The notes under the pieces: generated by a model
What the model was told of the DNA's origin: nothing
Database searches by the model: none
Seen by the model: the letters and a program-made list of their open reading frames with translations, nothing else
Assembly (NCBI GenBank): GCA_034509425.1
Contig: JAVTVJ010000798.1
Coordinates: 248,001-312,000 of the forward strand
Length of the DNA stretch: 64,000 nucleotides
Reading direction: 5' to 3'
Source: Eopsaltria australis
Taxonomy: Eukaryota; Chordata; Aves; Passeriformes; Petroicidae
In this document: piece after piece, positions 1-18,545 of the stretch
Position numbering within the stretch: position 1 is the stretch's first letter
Layout of the letters: every line of letters starts with the position of its first letter
Translations under genes and position numbers: made by a program

Positions 1-10
1 TTACTTGTAG

Positions 11-1873
11 GACAGAGAATCGTTTCCCTGCCTCAGAGATGGCCAAGTACGCCTGCTTCATCCGGGAGGCGTTGGGAAAGACGAAGGGGAGGGAGTGTGT
101 GCCCTCTCTGGAGGAGATCCTGGTGCTGATGCAGCGGCAAGAGATGATCTGCACGGTGCACTGCCCTGGGGCACCCGCCTGCAGTGTGGCCATCAGTTCC
201 CACACCACAGCTGAGGAGGTGAGGGGTTATGGCTGTGCCAGACGGGGGGCTGGGGACATTTTGGTGCACAGGGCTGGGTGGGCAGTGTGCCACAGCAGGT
301 GAGCGGGGTCTCTCCCAGCTGAGCCATGCCGGGGGGCTGTCTGCCTTTGCCCACCATGACCTATCTGTGTCCCTTTGCAGCCCTGAGTGCCGTGGCCAGG
401 GACACGTGGTCACCATCGGTTGCCTTTGTCTCGCCCAGGTGGCCCAGGAGCTCGTGTCACGCCTGGGGCTGTCCCAGAGCCCCAACCTCTTTGCACTCTA
501 CGAGCAGTCCCGACGACGGGAGCAGCCAGTGGGCAGTGCCACACTGCTGGCTGATGTCCTCACCAGGTTTGAAAAGTAAATGTCCTGCTGTTCTGCTGCC
601 TATGGAGGAGAGGGGCTGGGGGGCCACTGGTGGGAGGGGACAGATGCTATGGGGCATGTCCATGAGCTGATGGAGTCTGTCCTGTCTGCTGCAGCCTGGC
701 TGGAGAGGACCGGGAGCAGGACCCACCATGCCGGCTCTGCTTCAAGCACTACGGCTTCCTGGACACGGATAACGTCCCACGGGACAGCCTGGAGTTCGCC
801 CTCCTCTTTGAGCAGGTGAGTGGCACGCCAGGGTGGCTGTGCTGTGCTCTGCCGTGCTGTGCTGTGGCCGTGCTGGCTCACCCTGCTCTCTCGCAGGCGC
901 ACGAGATGGTGCTGCGGGGCTACGTGCCCACATCAGAGGAGACGCTGCAGACACTGGCGGCCCTGCGCCTGCAGAGTCTCAACAGCGACTTCTCCACCCA
1001 CGCGCCCTTCCCGCGCCTGGAGGAGCTCTTCCCGCCCCACGTGCTGCACGCCCGCCTGCCGCCCCCGCCCCACCGGCCCCCCAACAAGTGCCGGGGGGCC
1101 CGGCTGCGGGCAGGGCTGCTGGCCGGAGGGCTCTGGGGCCAGGCGCTGGCCAAGCAGCGGGCGGAGCGGGACCAGCGCCTGCGGGGCCGCCTGCGTGAGG
1201 AGGGGGCCAGCACCATGGCTGCCATCGTGGAGAAGTGGAAGCTGCTGCAGGGCATGGGCCGGCCCGAGGCCATGGCCGCCTACGTGGCCTTGGTGCGGGA
1301 GTGGCCTGGCTTTGGCTCCACGCTCTTCGATGTTGACCTGCACGCGGTGAGGCCCCGGCTGGGCAGGGTGTGGGGGCAGCTCTGGCACTGGGCAACCCTG
1401 ACCCCCCTCTCCCCGCAGAGCCCGGTGGGCTGTGGGCCCCAGCGCCTGTGGCTGGGCATCGGGGCCAAGGCCGTGTCGCTCTACAAGCCGGGGGAGCCCG
1501 AGCCCTTGGACAGCTTCTGCTACGGCCGCATCTCCTCCTTTGGTGCCTCTGACAGCAGCACCTTCCGCCTCTCCGTGGAGGATCGAGACCTGCTCTTTGA
1601 GACCTCCCAGGTAAGGGGCTGCTATCCCTCCACCCTCCCCTCTCACCAAGGGTGCCCCGGACTGAGCCCCTATGCTCCCTCTCCCTGCAGGTGGATGAGA
1701 TCGCCCAGCTCCTCAACACGTACCTCGCCTCTGCGGGTGCCCAGCGGCTGCCCCGGCCTCAGGAGCCTCCCACCAGTCCCCCCACCTCGGAGCCCCCTGT
1801 GCTGCCCCAGGGGCTCTGCCCTGTGGCCGGGCCCTGGCAGCACCGGCCACCAGTGGGTTCCTCCCACAGCTAG
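11..1873 (+). CDS. PLEKHH3: PLEKHH3, 3' part (end of MyTH4 plus FERM domain), 5' truncated by the window edge
   Basis: Pleckstrin homology, MyTH4 and FERM domain protein, family H member 3, a probable membrane-cytoskeleton adaptor of poorly known function. Six exons are visible: 11-218, 439-575, 695-815, 897-1346, 1419-1610 and 1691-1873 (stop TAG 1871-1873), coding the last 429 residues. All junctions are GT-AG and the frame closes. The first exon carries the end of the MyTH4 domain (FPASEMAKYACFIREAL) and the start of FERM lobe F1 (MICTVHCPGAPACSVAI). The 450-nt exon holds lobe F2, and the next two exons hold the PH-like F3 lobe (LWLGIGAKAVSLYKPGE). A proline-rich tail follows the FERM domain. 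The PH domain and most of MyTH4 lie left of the window. The gene converges on TUBG1. Identity rests on recalled human sequence and on synteny. Confidence 0.93.
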
Positions 1874-2540
1874 CCCAGCAGCTGGTGCAGCCACGCAGGT
1901 GCTCCGATGGCCAGCGTGGGAGGGCAGGCAGCCCCGCAGCGAGTGGCAGGTCTGTGCTGGCCCCCAGCTGCTCCAGAGAGCAGGGGGCCAGGGGGTCGAG
2001 GTCGAGCTCCCCCCACTGCCATTGCCTTTCTGGCTATTCCTTTAATTTATTTTGAGACGCCTGCGCGCCCCACGTCTCCCAGCACTTTCCCTGGTGGGCA
2101 GCGGGGCCGCCCTGCTGCGGTTCCCCACACTGCCCCCAGGCCTGTCCCTGTCCCCTATACCCTGGTGCCTTTGCCTCCAGCACTTGTGTTGCCTGGCCAC
2201 TCTGCTCATGCCCCAGGGGCTTTGCCCAGAGCAGAGGGTACCAGGCAGTAGTGCTGTGCCATCGTCTGTCTGTCCGTCCTCTGGACCCACCCCTCCGGGA
2301 AAGCTGCGGGCGGCTTTTGGCCAAGCTGCCCTGGGGACCCGCGGGCTCCTCCTGCATGAGTGGCTGGGCTCTGCGGTGGCCCTGTGGCCGGGCTTATGTC
2401 ACAGGGGTGGCTGGTGGAGTGGCAGCTGGTATGGCTGGGGCTCAGCCCCTCAGTGTTGCCTCTGTAGAGTTTGTTGGTTCTGTCTTGGGATGGGGGGGGG
2501 GTTGGTTGGTTGTTTTTCTAAATAAATGCACAAAGGAAAG
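1874..2540 (+). other. PLEKHH3: PLEKHH3 3' UTR with poly(A) signal
   Basis: Non-coding sequence after the PLEKHH3 stop. It ends in a T-rich stretch and a canonical AATAAA at 2521-2526, so cleavage is expected near 2540. I see no competing signal upstream. Confidence 0.75.
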
Positions 2541-3415
2541 GCTGGGCCTCCTGTCCTGGAGCGTGGGTTGACAGCGGGAGGCTGGGACAGTCAGATCCCT
2601 GGGGCAGCCAGGGCAGCAGGGCCTGGGACAGGCAGCGGGGAGGAGCAGCACAGCGTGTCCTTGGGGGCAGGGACTGCTGTCCCTCTGGTCATTGCTAGGC
2701 GACCTTTGGCATTTCCCCAAGAGCACAGGCAGCTCCAGCTCCCCGGCAGCCCCTGGCACTGGCTGCCCCGGCGGGGGGAACTGCCCCAGCCACGGGGTCG
2801 CTGCCAAAGAGGGCGTGGGAGCCCATGCTGCCATGGTGGCTGTATTTTTAGTCACCTGTTCTGTGCCCTGAAGGTAAGAGGAAAATGCTAATTTTCACCT
2901 TGGGCTGCCTGGGCTTGGCATGGTGCCAGCACTGCCCCTTGTCCCCAGCCCACAACCCAGGACCAGAGCTGCTGTGTTCATATCCCCTGACACTGTATGG
3001 CCTCAGGCCCGTGTCCTTCCTGGTGTTGCTGTCTCCTGCCTCAGATCCCGAGTGGTGAGGGCACCCCCAGCCCCTCATGGCCCACCCCAGCACGGGGCCT
3101 CACTCCTGCAGAATATCCATGTGGGTGCCGTGTGCTCTGCGGGCAGGGCGGTGCCGGTCCCAGCCCTGGTCAGCCGTGCCAGCAGGTCCTGCCAGTATTT
3201 CTGGCTCTGCTGCAGCAGTTGCCCAGTGCTGCCTGGGCCCCATGGCACTGCCAGCTGGGGCAAAGCTGGCGCTGCACGCCCCAGGATGTGCTGGTGAGCA
3301 GTGGCCATGATGCTCCTGTGCAATGGGGCTGGGCTGGCCAGACAAGGCAAGCACCAGCCCCAGTCTCTGCATCTGGCTTCCCTGCCTGGCTGTTCAATCT
3401 GGAGTCATGCAGGCA
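2541..3415. other. Intergenic spacer between the converging PLEKHH3 and TUBG1 genes
   Basis: GC-rich single-copy sequence between two gene tails. I see no exon-like reading frame with splice sites, no RNA gene and no recognisable transposon. In human the TUBG2 gene sits between TUBG1 and PLEKHH3; no second gamma-tubulin coding sequence is visible here. Confidence 0.6.
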
Positions 3416-3419
3416 GCAT

Positions 3420-3928
3420 CAGTGCAGGAACAGCCTTTATTAAAGCAAAATAACCTACAAAAATATAGATACAGCCCGTGCCCCAGGCCTGATCTGGCCA
3501 AGGAGGAACAAGGCTCCTGCCCAGGGCAAGGACTAGCTCAGCCACACGGAGCCTTTGGCCACGGGGGTTGATACACCCAACTCAGGGGGCCAGGCCTGTT
3601 CCCAGCCCCAGGGTCACTCTCCTCCTCCTTACAGCAAGTGTTGCTCCCACAGGCAGAGGTTCCCTCCCAGCACAGCGCGCAGCTGCCCCAGTCCTGTCCT
3701 GGGCCAGGGCACACGGTGTGGCGGGGCTGTCCCCCGCAGAGGAGCTGCAGGCGCAGTGCTGCTCCCCGCAGAGGCTTCTGCAGAGGGGCGCAGCGTGGGT
3801 GCGGCCGGCGCGAGGGCTCTGCCGCGCCTGGCAGCGCTGGGGGGTGACAAACGTGGGCACGGCAGAGACGAGCCCTGCTGGCGTGCGTGGGGGTGGCCAC
3901 GGGACCTTCCTGTCTCCGGGCAGGGCAC
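3420..3928 (-). other. TUBG1: TUBG1 3' UTR and poly(A) signal
   Basis: On the minus strand the AATAAA signal is the complement of 3436-3441, giving a 3' UTR of about 500 nt that ends near 3420. The UTR is GC-rich, and no other strong poly(A) signal lies between it and the stop codon. Confidence 0.7.
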
Positions 3929-10297
<6,369 letters not shown>

Positions 10298-10597
10298 CGC
10301 GGCCGAGGCTCCGCTCCGCTCCGCTCCGCGCCCCGCCCGCCGCCGGGACCGCCGCGTCTCCCGCCGGCGCCAACGGCACTGCGCCTGCGCGCTGCCCGCT
10401 TCCGGAGCAGAGCCGCGCACCTCCGCCCGTGGCGGCGCCCTGGCAACGCGCGTGCGTCCCGGCGGGAGGTGCCGGCCGCGCCTGCGCCAAGATGGCGGCG
10501 CCCAGTGCGGCGCTGCGGTCGGTGGCTGGGGGCCGCCATGGCTGCGGCGGGCGCGCGCGCGCGGCGGGCGGGCGGATGTTGACGCCGTGAGGGAGCG
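10298..10597. promoter_or_regulatory. Divergent TUBG1/RETREG3 promoter, CpG island
   Basis: Only 300 bp separate the two start codons, and the sequence is very rich in CpG. Readable motifs are NRF1-like GCGCCTGCGC at 10381-10390 and 10478-10487, an ETS core (CTTCCGG) at 10399-10405, and the YY1 consensus AAGATGGCGGC at 10489-10499. No TATA box is apparent. The CpG island extends into both first exons. Motif calls are seen in the sequence; occupancy by the named factors is inference. Confidence 0.75.
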
Positions 10598-13500
10598 ATG
10601 GCGGCGGCGGCAGCGGCGGCGGGGCCCGGGCCCGGGCCCGGCGAGCGGCAGCGGCGGGTGCAGGCGCTGAGCGCGGCACTGCGCTGCCGCCTCGGGCCCT
10701 ACGAGCCCCTGCTGGGCGCCGTGCAGGCCGCGCTGGTGTGGGAGCGGCCGGGCCGCAGCGCGCTGTGCTGGGTGGCGGTGCACGGCCTGTTTTGGTGAGC
10801 GCCGGGGCTGCGACCGGGACCGGGACCGGGACGGGGCCGCTCGGTCGGGGGGTGCGCCACGCCGAGCCCCGATCGCCGGGGCTGGGGGGCTCGGGGGAGC
10901 TGCTCCCGGGAAGGGGCGGTCCGTAAGGGGCCGCGGGTTTGGTCCGTGTCCCGTTCCGAACAGGAGGGACCTGGGCGCGCTGGGTCTGCTGCAGCCCTGT
11001 TCCCGTGCTCTGCTGCAGCCCCGTCCCCGTGCTCTCCTTGTACCTGAGAGCATCAGACTAGCCGGGAAAACTCAGCGTGCTCTGTGTCAGGGGAGGGAGG
11101 GCAGCCTGCCTGGGACAGGAGCTGTACAGCAGGGCTGTCCCGGGAGAATTGACACGAACACACCAGGGTGACCCGGCAGCTGCCCCCGGGGCACGCTGTG
11201 TGGTGACTGAGTAGCAGAGGCTGAGTTTTCCCTCTGAGTGACTGGTTTTAGGTTGGTTTGTGTTACCCCTTTGTGTCTCACACAGATCTGGCCAGTACTG
11301 ACTCATTGGTTTTTTTCCCCACAGGTTCTTTGCTTTGACTTCCCTTCGTTTGCTGTTCCTGATTGCACTTACCCTCATAGTAGTAGTGTGTCTAGACCAG
11401 TGGAAGCACAAAATCTGGCCAGAAATTGGTGGTAAGTTGCATTTTGAGCTCCTAGCAGCAAAATCAAGCCCCGTTTCCAGCCCCACAAGTACAGGCTCTG
11501 CACTGCCTGCAGTTACATTGTTAAGACTTTTGCTTTAAGGGTCTAGAAGCAGGCAAGAGTACTGCAGGCATGCTCTTTCTGGAGCTGGAAAGTTCTAACC
11601 TGTGTAAACACAAGTCCTTTTTGTGCTTGTGACACTGGTGTTTGTCTTGTAATCCTGAACCACAGGGTGTACGTGACCTAGTGCAGGTTTGAGACAGTGA
11701 TTCACTTTCTGAGCATTCAGTACCAAAGTCAGAAATTGAAGCATATGTGGAACTCGTCTGGATTCCTCCTCAGAATCCATAATAATCCAGTTTAGGATGA
11801 AGACAAGTCCCAGCCTTGCTGTTGATCAGAGATTTCTCTGGGAGAAGAGGCACCTGAACGGCTGCTAATGAAGTTAGTTTTCAGTTCTCAGTAACCAAAG
11901 CAGTTGTGTCCCTCCTTTGTGACATTAATACACTGATGAACACCCCTGTTCCAAGCAGCTCGGGGTCCCTTGGCTTTGCATGGACAGGTCAGTTTGGAGC
12001 AGAGTGAGGGTCTGCATGTTCCCAGGGCTGGTTCCCTGACTAACCAGCAAGTTCAACTCCCAGCTTTCTGCTTCAATCCATGTTCTCTGTACTTCCTGGG
12101 AAGACATTAAAGCTTTCCTCGGTTTCAAAGCTTGGCTCAGGCTCCTTCTTAGGAGACAATGTCTATCCAGCCCCCTCATCTCTCTGATTTGATCTTTCAG
12201 GGTGGCTGGTACATCCCTTTCAAGTCCCAGCCTGGGTGAGAAAGTATCAAAAGACTTAAATCCCTGCTGCCTCCAGTCTGCAGGCTGCTCCTCCTCCCCA
12301 GCTGGTGTGAGCAGGGAGTGGGGGAGAGGGGAGTGGGCAGCCTCTAGTGTCCAACAAACACTGAGGAGCAACAGGGAGCCTCCTGCAGTCCTGTGCTGTC
12401 ACACGTACACACTCAAGATTTGTTATGGAGCGATGCGTCTCCATCCTGTAATTACAGTTAATGTCTTTTCCAGGTGTTCCCCAGCTCATTAAAGCTTTAC
12501 TTAAATCCCAAGAGCTAAGCATTCCCATGGCAAATTCCTTGCAACTAATGTAGTGTCTGTTCTTAATATTTTAGTGGCGAGACCTGATGAATTAGACAAT
12601 GAGAGGTAGGAAACTAATTGACTCCTCTGCTGTGATACTTTGCTGTGATTCTGTGTTGTTACCTGCACGTGCTTGGGATGTCGGCTCCTTTGGGTGAGGA
12701 GGAGTGGGAGAAGGGAGGAGGGAGCTGGGAGCTGCTAGAGGGAGAGCAGATGGAGACCCAGATGCAGTCAGGGCGGTCGTGAGTTGTTTTTGACTTGCCC
12801 AAGCCACTTTATGATACTTTGCCTTCATACCAGCCTCCAGATCCCTGCCTGATTCCCTGCCCCCTGAAGTTAGAGATGCTGCCTTAGGAGCAACTCCTCT
12901 TGTATGGGCCTCCTGTAGCAGGAAAGCAGCATTTCTGTGGGAATTAATGAAGTCTTCTGAGACTTGATAGGGAATATTTAACAGGCTTGTTCCAGCAGTT
13001 GTTCCTGCATAGTTATGATCTGACTGCAGCATTAATAATGGGTTGAGAAATGCTGAGGTGTTGCCTCACTGCTCACACCTGCCTCTCTGGGCACACCTTC
13101 CTGCTGCCACAGCCAGCCTGTGCTGGATGTCAGCTCCTGATTAAACCACCTGAGCTGGTGCCAAAGGACAATTACCTTTATTCATTTTTTTTAAGAGGCC
13201 CAAGCACAAAAGGAATTGCTCTTTCTAACCTTCAGGTACTCGTGACTAGCATTTAAGCAGCACTAATAAAACTGACCAGTTCAAGGCCTCCAGAGTAACT
13301 GGGTATATGAAGTGAGGTGCAAGGCTGCTTCTAGGCTCTCATGCTCAACACTTGGAGGCTGCAGTTGACCAGATAAACACAGAAAAAGTAAATGGATTCA
13401 CTTGATTTGCCTCTGCACTGCACACTCCCTCCAGCAGCATGGAAGCTAGTCCAGGCCATTGACTGAAATTCCTGCTCCTCAGCTGCTGTGGGAGCACTGG

Positions 13501-16500
13501 GATGCTGCTAGAGGGGCTGTAGATGAACTGCTTTGGGCAGGGCACTGCTTGGAGGGCAGGTGACCCTCACCTCTAGAGCTTTGTGCTGGGCGGGAACAGA
13601 AAGAAGCATTGATACAAATATTTGTAACAAGGGTCTTCAACCCTGACACTGATGCAGCAATGTCTGTTCCCAAATTCTGCCTTCACTGCAGCTGGGGATA
13701 CGTCCACCCTCGGCTGCTCGGAGTGCCAGAGCTCTGTCATCATTTGGCTGAAGCATGGGTGACTGGGACCAACTTCTTAAGTAACCTCTTCGTTTTCAAG
13801 AGGCAAAGTCCTGGCAAGGTAAGAATGTATGGTCTTCAGAAATAACCTGTTTGGTGTGGAGCCTCTGCTGACCACGAGGATCCTCCTGTGCTGGCATCCA
13901 GCACTGGCTGAACATGTTCCTGGATGGGAGGTTGCCACGGGAGGTCTCCCACAACACCTATAAGCTGGTGGGGAAGAGTGGAAAGCACAGGCAGAATAAT
14001 AAGGTTGTGGTGGAGGGAGGAGAAAGTGAATGCCAGTGTGTGGATTGCAGCACTGAAGTGAGAGCATGGCTGCTCCTTCTGTAGGTTTCTGGCTTTTGAA
14101 GTGTCTATCAAACTTGTCTGCTCACTTGGTTTTAACAGTTTGAGAAAGTGTGTCGATCTTTTTCTTTCTTGTTTTTTTTTGAGTTTATGGAAAGGGAATC
14201 CTGTAACACTGTGATACTGCCCTTGTCCTCGTCATCTTGAAGAGCTCTCTTGTTTAGGCTCTTCCTTGCTTTTGGTGTCCCTGCGTTGGGAAGCTCCTCT
14301 TGCCCTGAGGCAGGAGGCTCAGGGCCTGTGGCTCTGAGGACACACACCCCTCTGTCTGTGCTCACTCTGGAGCAGGTGGTTGGACATGAAGGCTTCACCC
14401 TCCTTGGAACAATGACCAGACCCAGAATTTGCAGAGACTTAGATGGTCAAGAAGTGAGTGAACCTGCTGCTTAACCCTGGAAACTCACTGTCTCCCATGT
14501 CTTCAGTTTTGCCTTCTAGTGTGTGGAGTGTTCACTTTCCTGGCTGTCCTGGGCCGGTACATCCCTGGGCTCTTGCTCTCCTACTTGCTGTGTAAGTAAA
14601 TCTCTGTGCCAATACTGACTTACATGTGAAAAGAGATGAGTGGGTGCCGAATGTCCGAGCAATGGGGCTCAAAAGGAAAGCTTGTATGAATGGCTTTAAA
14701 GTCTAAAATGATACATTCTGCAAGGAATGTGATGGTTCTTGACCAGGACTCAAAGTCTGGTCTGGAGAGAACATGTTTGAGTGCTTAGCAGTTACAGATC
14801 AGAGCACTAACAGGTTGGCCTCTCAATTTTGTTAAATTGGCAGAGGCAGTGGCAGCTGTTCTAACAACACTGCCCTCAGTGCTCAGATCTGCCGTGCTCT
14901 GTGTGTTGTGCTGCATCAGGAAACGGGCAGGATGTTTGCCAAGCAGCATCCTGAAGAACCTTCTAACCCACATTCCCACTCACTGCAGTGCTCCTGGTCC
15001 TGCTGTGGCCCCTGGCCGTGTACCACAGGCTGGGGCAGCGCATGTACCTGCGGCTGGAGCCGGTGCTGCAGCGGCTGGACTTCAGAGTGCGGGGATACAT
15101 GATAGCCAGGCAGCGTGAGAGGCAACGTGAGTGCTGTGCCCCAGGCTTTCACACCTTCATCTTTGGTACCTGAAAGGGGCTGTGAACACAGGCTCCAGCC
15201 TTGGTGGGCGGTAGGGCTGCATGTCTGGCATGGCAAATTCTTGGAACTGCCTAGGGAAGAGAGAGAGGCAGTTCCGCCTCTGCAGCCACCTCCCAGGAAG
15301 CAGCTGCTGTGGGCTTTTCACAGCACTGAGCTGCTCCAGTTCTTGGCTGCCAGAGCTGTGTGTTCCCTGTTATGGAAAAAGAAGGGAAGGCTCTGTGCGA
15401 GGGAGTTCTAAACATGTTCATCTCAGCAAAAACCCTGCTACAGCAGTCAGAAATGATCATGGCTCTGCTGTGGAACAGAGCTGGCTCTGCTCTGTTAGGT
15501 GCTGTTTGGGGTTTTCTGGTCCTGCTCAGAGCCCTGTCCCAGCAGCAGTAACAGCTTTGTGTCTGGTTTCTGACAGTGCGTGGCCGGGCCCTTGGTCAGG
15601 AGGCCACGGACGATGGGAGTGACAGTGAAGAGGAGCTGGCTGCGTTCTGCCCCAAGGTAATGGAGCCTCTGGGAGAGGGAAGAGCTCAGCTGGAAAGAAC
15701 AAACCACACTGTGGGGACATGCAGCATCTGGCTGTGTATCAGCACAGTGTAGCTGAGTGATGGGAGAGCAGATGAGGACACTGTCCTTTCAGATAGGTCT
15801 TTCCCATTCTGTCCCACTAAAGAATGTTCAGAGCTGCTTGTGCCAGCTGCAGTCTCCTAGGCTGTAAATGTGAATGAGCCTCAGGTACCAGTCTCCTGTG
15901 AGGGCCAGGTTTAGCTGGTGGCCATTCCATCATCTGTTTTGTCTTGAGACATGGGGTAAGCTTTCTAGTGCTGATGTTTTCAATTTTATCTTCTATTTCA
16001 AAGCTGGATGACTCCATGGTGGCTAAGGAACTGACCATCTCTGACTCAGAGCATTCAGATGCTGAGGTTTCCTATACTGAAAATGGGATGTTTAACCTTT
16101 CAAGGGGCCAGACTCCCCTGACAGAGGGATCAGAAGGTGAGAGGAAAGAGGCAGCTTCTGGAAGGTGTGGAATGCCAAGCAGGCGCCAGTGTGATGGGTC
16201 AGAGGGAGGATGTGTTACCTCCCATCGTTGATGTCTGGCTGTTTGATGTCAGCCTTGCTGCTGGAAATGAGCTGCAAGTGCCTGTTCTGTTCAGAACAGA
16301 AGCTTCCTCCTTCATTCCTGTGGTGCTTGAGTGGAGCGAGGGCAGCAGCTCTGCAAAGGCAGATCCGGCTCTGCCAGTCTGGCTGTGGGTGCTGGTGCTC
16401 CCCTCCAGCAGGTGGCTGCGAGTGAGCTGGGAGGTCAATGGGATCTCAGCAGTTGGGATGGGGGCAGGGAGAGGTTGAAGAGTCTGTGAGTGCCCAACAG

Positions 16501-16996
16501 TCCATCCAGGGCAGGTGCTGGGTGGGTGCTGGCAATTAAAGCACTTTCTCCTCTTCCAGATCTGGATGGTCACAGTGACCCAGAAGAATCTTTTGCCAGG
16601 GATCTCCCTGACTTCCCTTCCATAAACCCAGAAGCAACTTGCATAGATGATGAGGATGACACCAGCATTGGGATCCCGAGCCTGGCGTACCGCTCACAAG
16701 GGACAGAGGATCTGCAGCTCCCATACGAGCAGGAGGAATTTGGCACGCTGCCATCGGTGCAGAATCTCACCAACAACATCGCTGGCTTTGTCACCAGGGG
16801 CATGATCCAGCTGGCACTGTCAGGAGGAGCCCCTCAGCCAGGCTCCTCACGCAGCACCAATCCCCAGAGAGGGGCAAAGACTCACCTCAGAGCAGCCAGT
16901 TCAGACTTGGACACTGATGCTGAAGGGGATGACTTTGAACTGCTGGATCAGTCCGAGCTGAACCAGCTGGATCCCACTGGCTCCCGGGGCCAGTAA
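10598..16996 (+). CDS. RETREG3: RETREG3 (FAM134C), reticulophagy regulator
   Basis: Endoplasmic reticulum membrane protein of the FAM134 family. Its reticulon-homology domain bends ER membrane, and its LC3-interacting region recruits autophagosomes for ER-phagy. Nine exons: 10598-10794, 11325-11431, 12575-12605, 13692-13818, 14507-14591, 14989-15126, 15577-15656, 16004-16136 and 16560-16996 (stop TAA). They total 444 codons; human has 466. The N-terminus is Ala/Gly/Pro-rich. The two hydrophobic hairpins are near residues 66-88 (exon 2) and 155-190 (exons 5-6). The acidic C-terminal half carries phospho-acceptor-like runs such as SDSEEEL and SDSEHSDAE. The LIR core DDFELL lies about 20 residues from the end. 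The third exon is only 31 nt. It shares a divergent promoter with TUBG1. Confidence 0.95.
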
Positions 16997-17190
16997 ACCA
17001 TCCTGTCACTTCCCTCTGGTTTTCTATTGCGCATCATGGAGGGAATCCTAGAAGGAAAAGCCTTGCACAGTTCTCTCAATCGTCTCCTGTGAGTCAGAGT
17101 GATGTGACAGCCAGTCCTGGCTGGGTGCACCACTGTGACTTGTGACCCTGTAGCCTCGCTTGGATTTTAAAATAAAGGACACTGGCAATC
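16997..17190 (+). other. RETREG3: RETREG3 3' UTR and poly(A) signal
   Basis: Short 3' UTR with AATAAA at 17171-17176, so cleavage is expected near 17190. I find no further AATAAA or ATTAAA before the PSMC3IP promoter, so a longer UTR is not supported by signals. Confidence 0.7.
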
Positions 17191-18300
17191 TGTAGGGAAG
17201 AGGCGTTGATGGGATAGCTCCACAATCACCCTGCACTGTCTGACAGGATGCTGCCTGCTCCAAACTTTCTCTAAGACAATAGATCTGGTGTCTGCAGCTC
17301 TCAAGTCCAGTGGGACTGACAGCATCACCAGGGACAGTTGTGCACTGAGTTCTGATGCTGAAGTGTAACCAGGGGAACAGGACTGAGCCCCTCAGATGTG
17401 GTGTCTGGGACTCACTGCTGTTCTGTCTCAGACAGCTGTTCCCTGCTCCGAATATGTGCACAAATCCAAGTCTTCTCTCCCAGCAATATCCAACTCCAGG
17501 TGGAACCAAGCCCCTTGCTCCATTGTGGATGTTGTGCAGCCACAATGTTTTCCTTGCACTGGCTGCTCCCTCGGCTCCAGCTCCTGGTGATGCTGTTTTG
17601 TAAGAGCTCAATGGCAATAAGACATCTGCTGAGACCACCAGACCGCCTGCAAGAACATCCACGTGTAGCCCCTGCTCTTGTGTTGCTTTTCTGAACTAAC
17701 AGCCTTTGTTAACAGCCAACTAACACTTTGCTAGAAACCCCTGTGCTGCTCCAGTGCGATCCCGTGGGCGGGGGCCGGGGCTGCGCGTCCCCCGGCAGTT
17801 TTCCTGGAGGAAGGAGGAGGTGGAGCAGGGCTGGCAGGGCGGTGGTGTCCCCTGGGCCCACCCTGCTCCCTCCAGCCTTGTGCAGGCAGAGCCCAGCAGT
17901 GGGAGCCGACAGGGACAGCAGCCCGGACCGCCAGACTGAGGAGGTCGCGCCTGCCGCGGCCCTGTGAACAAACCAGCAACCCCCAGGGAGAGCCACCCGC
18001 CTCTGCCCACCGAGCGCCCCCGGTACTTTTCCTAAGCCATAGACCCGGTTCTGATCACGTTTGTGCAGCCAAGAACGTACCTCGTCAGGGACCCCGTTAC
18101 CGGCTGCTCGTTGTCTGACTCTGCCTATCCCACTGCGCCGGCCGTGCCGGGGCTGAGGTCGGGGGCGGGGGGGCGGCCTCATCCGCGGAGGGGAGGTCGG
18201 TAACGGGTTGTTCCATACGGGCTGCAGCCCCTTCGCTGGCCGCCGCCGGTGCAGAGGTGGGGGGGCGAGGGGGCTGCGCCTCTCACCCCGCGGCGGGAGC
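17191..18300. other. Intergenic region between RETREG3 and PSMC3IP
   Basis: About 1.1 kb that starts as ordinary sequence and becomes CpG-rich from about 17750. Long open frames on the minus strand here are artefacts of GC richness; they lack convincing splice or start context. I see no conserved coding exon, RNA gene or transposon. Confidence 0.55.
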
Positions 18301-18545
18301 GCCGGTGCCGCTCGGTGAGTGCCCCTCCCCCCGCCGGTCCGGCCCTGCCCCAACCCCGCCCCGGGCCGCGCGCGGGCCCCGTTCCCGCGGGGGGGGCGGG
18401 CCGGTACCGGGCGGCGCGCGCCGCCCCCGCCAATCACAGCCCGGCCCTGCCCTCGCCGCCATTGGCGGGGAGCGGGCGGCGCGCCGGAAGTGCGCGAGCG
18501 GCGCCGAGCGGGAACCGAGCGCGGTTGGAGAGCCGGGCCCGCGGG
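18301..18545 (+). promoter_or_regulatory. PSMC3IP: PSMC3IP promoter, CpG island with paired CCAAT boxes
   Basis: CpG-rich sequence just upstream of the PSMC3IP start. It contains a forward CCAAT at 18430-18434 and an inverted one (ATTGG) at 18461-18465, about 30 bp apart, the spacing often seen in NF-Y-driven cell-cycle promoters. An ETS-type CCGGAAGT lies at 18484-18491, about 55 bp before the ATG. No TATA box is seen. Confidence 0.6.

Noticed and set aside
17709..18437. 242-codon minus-strand frame in the PSMC3IP CpG island
   Set aside because: GC-driven frame without recognisable homology, lying upstream of and antisense to a well-supported promoter.
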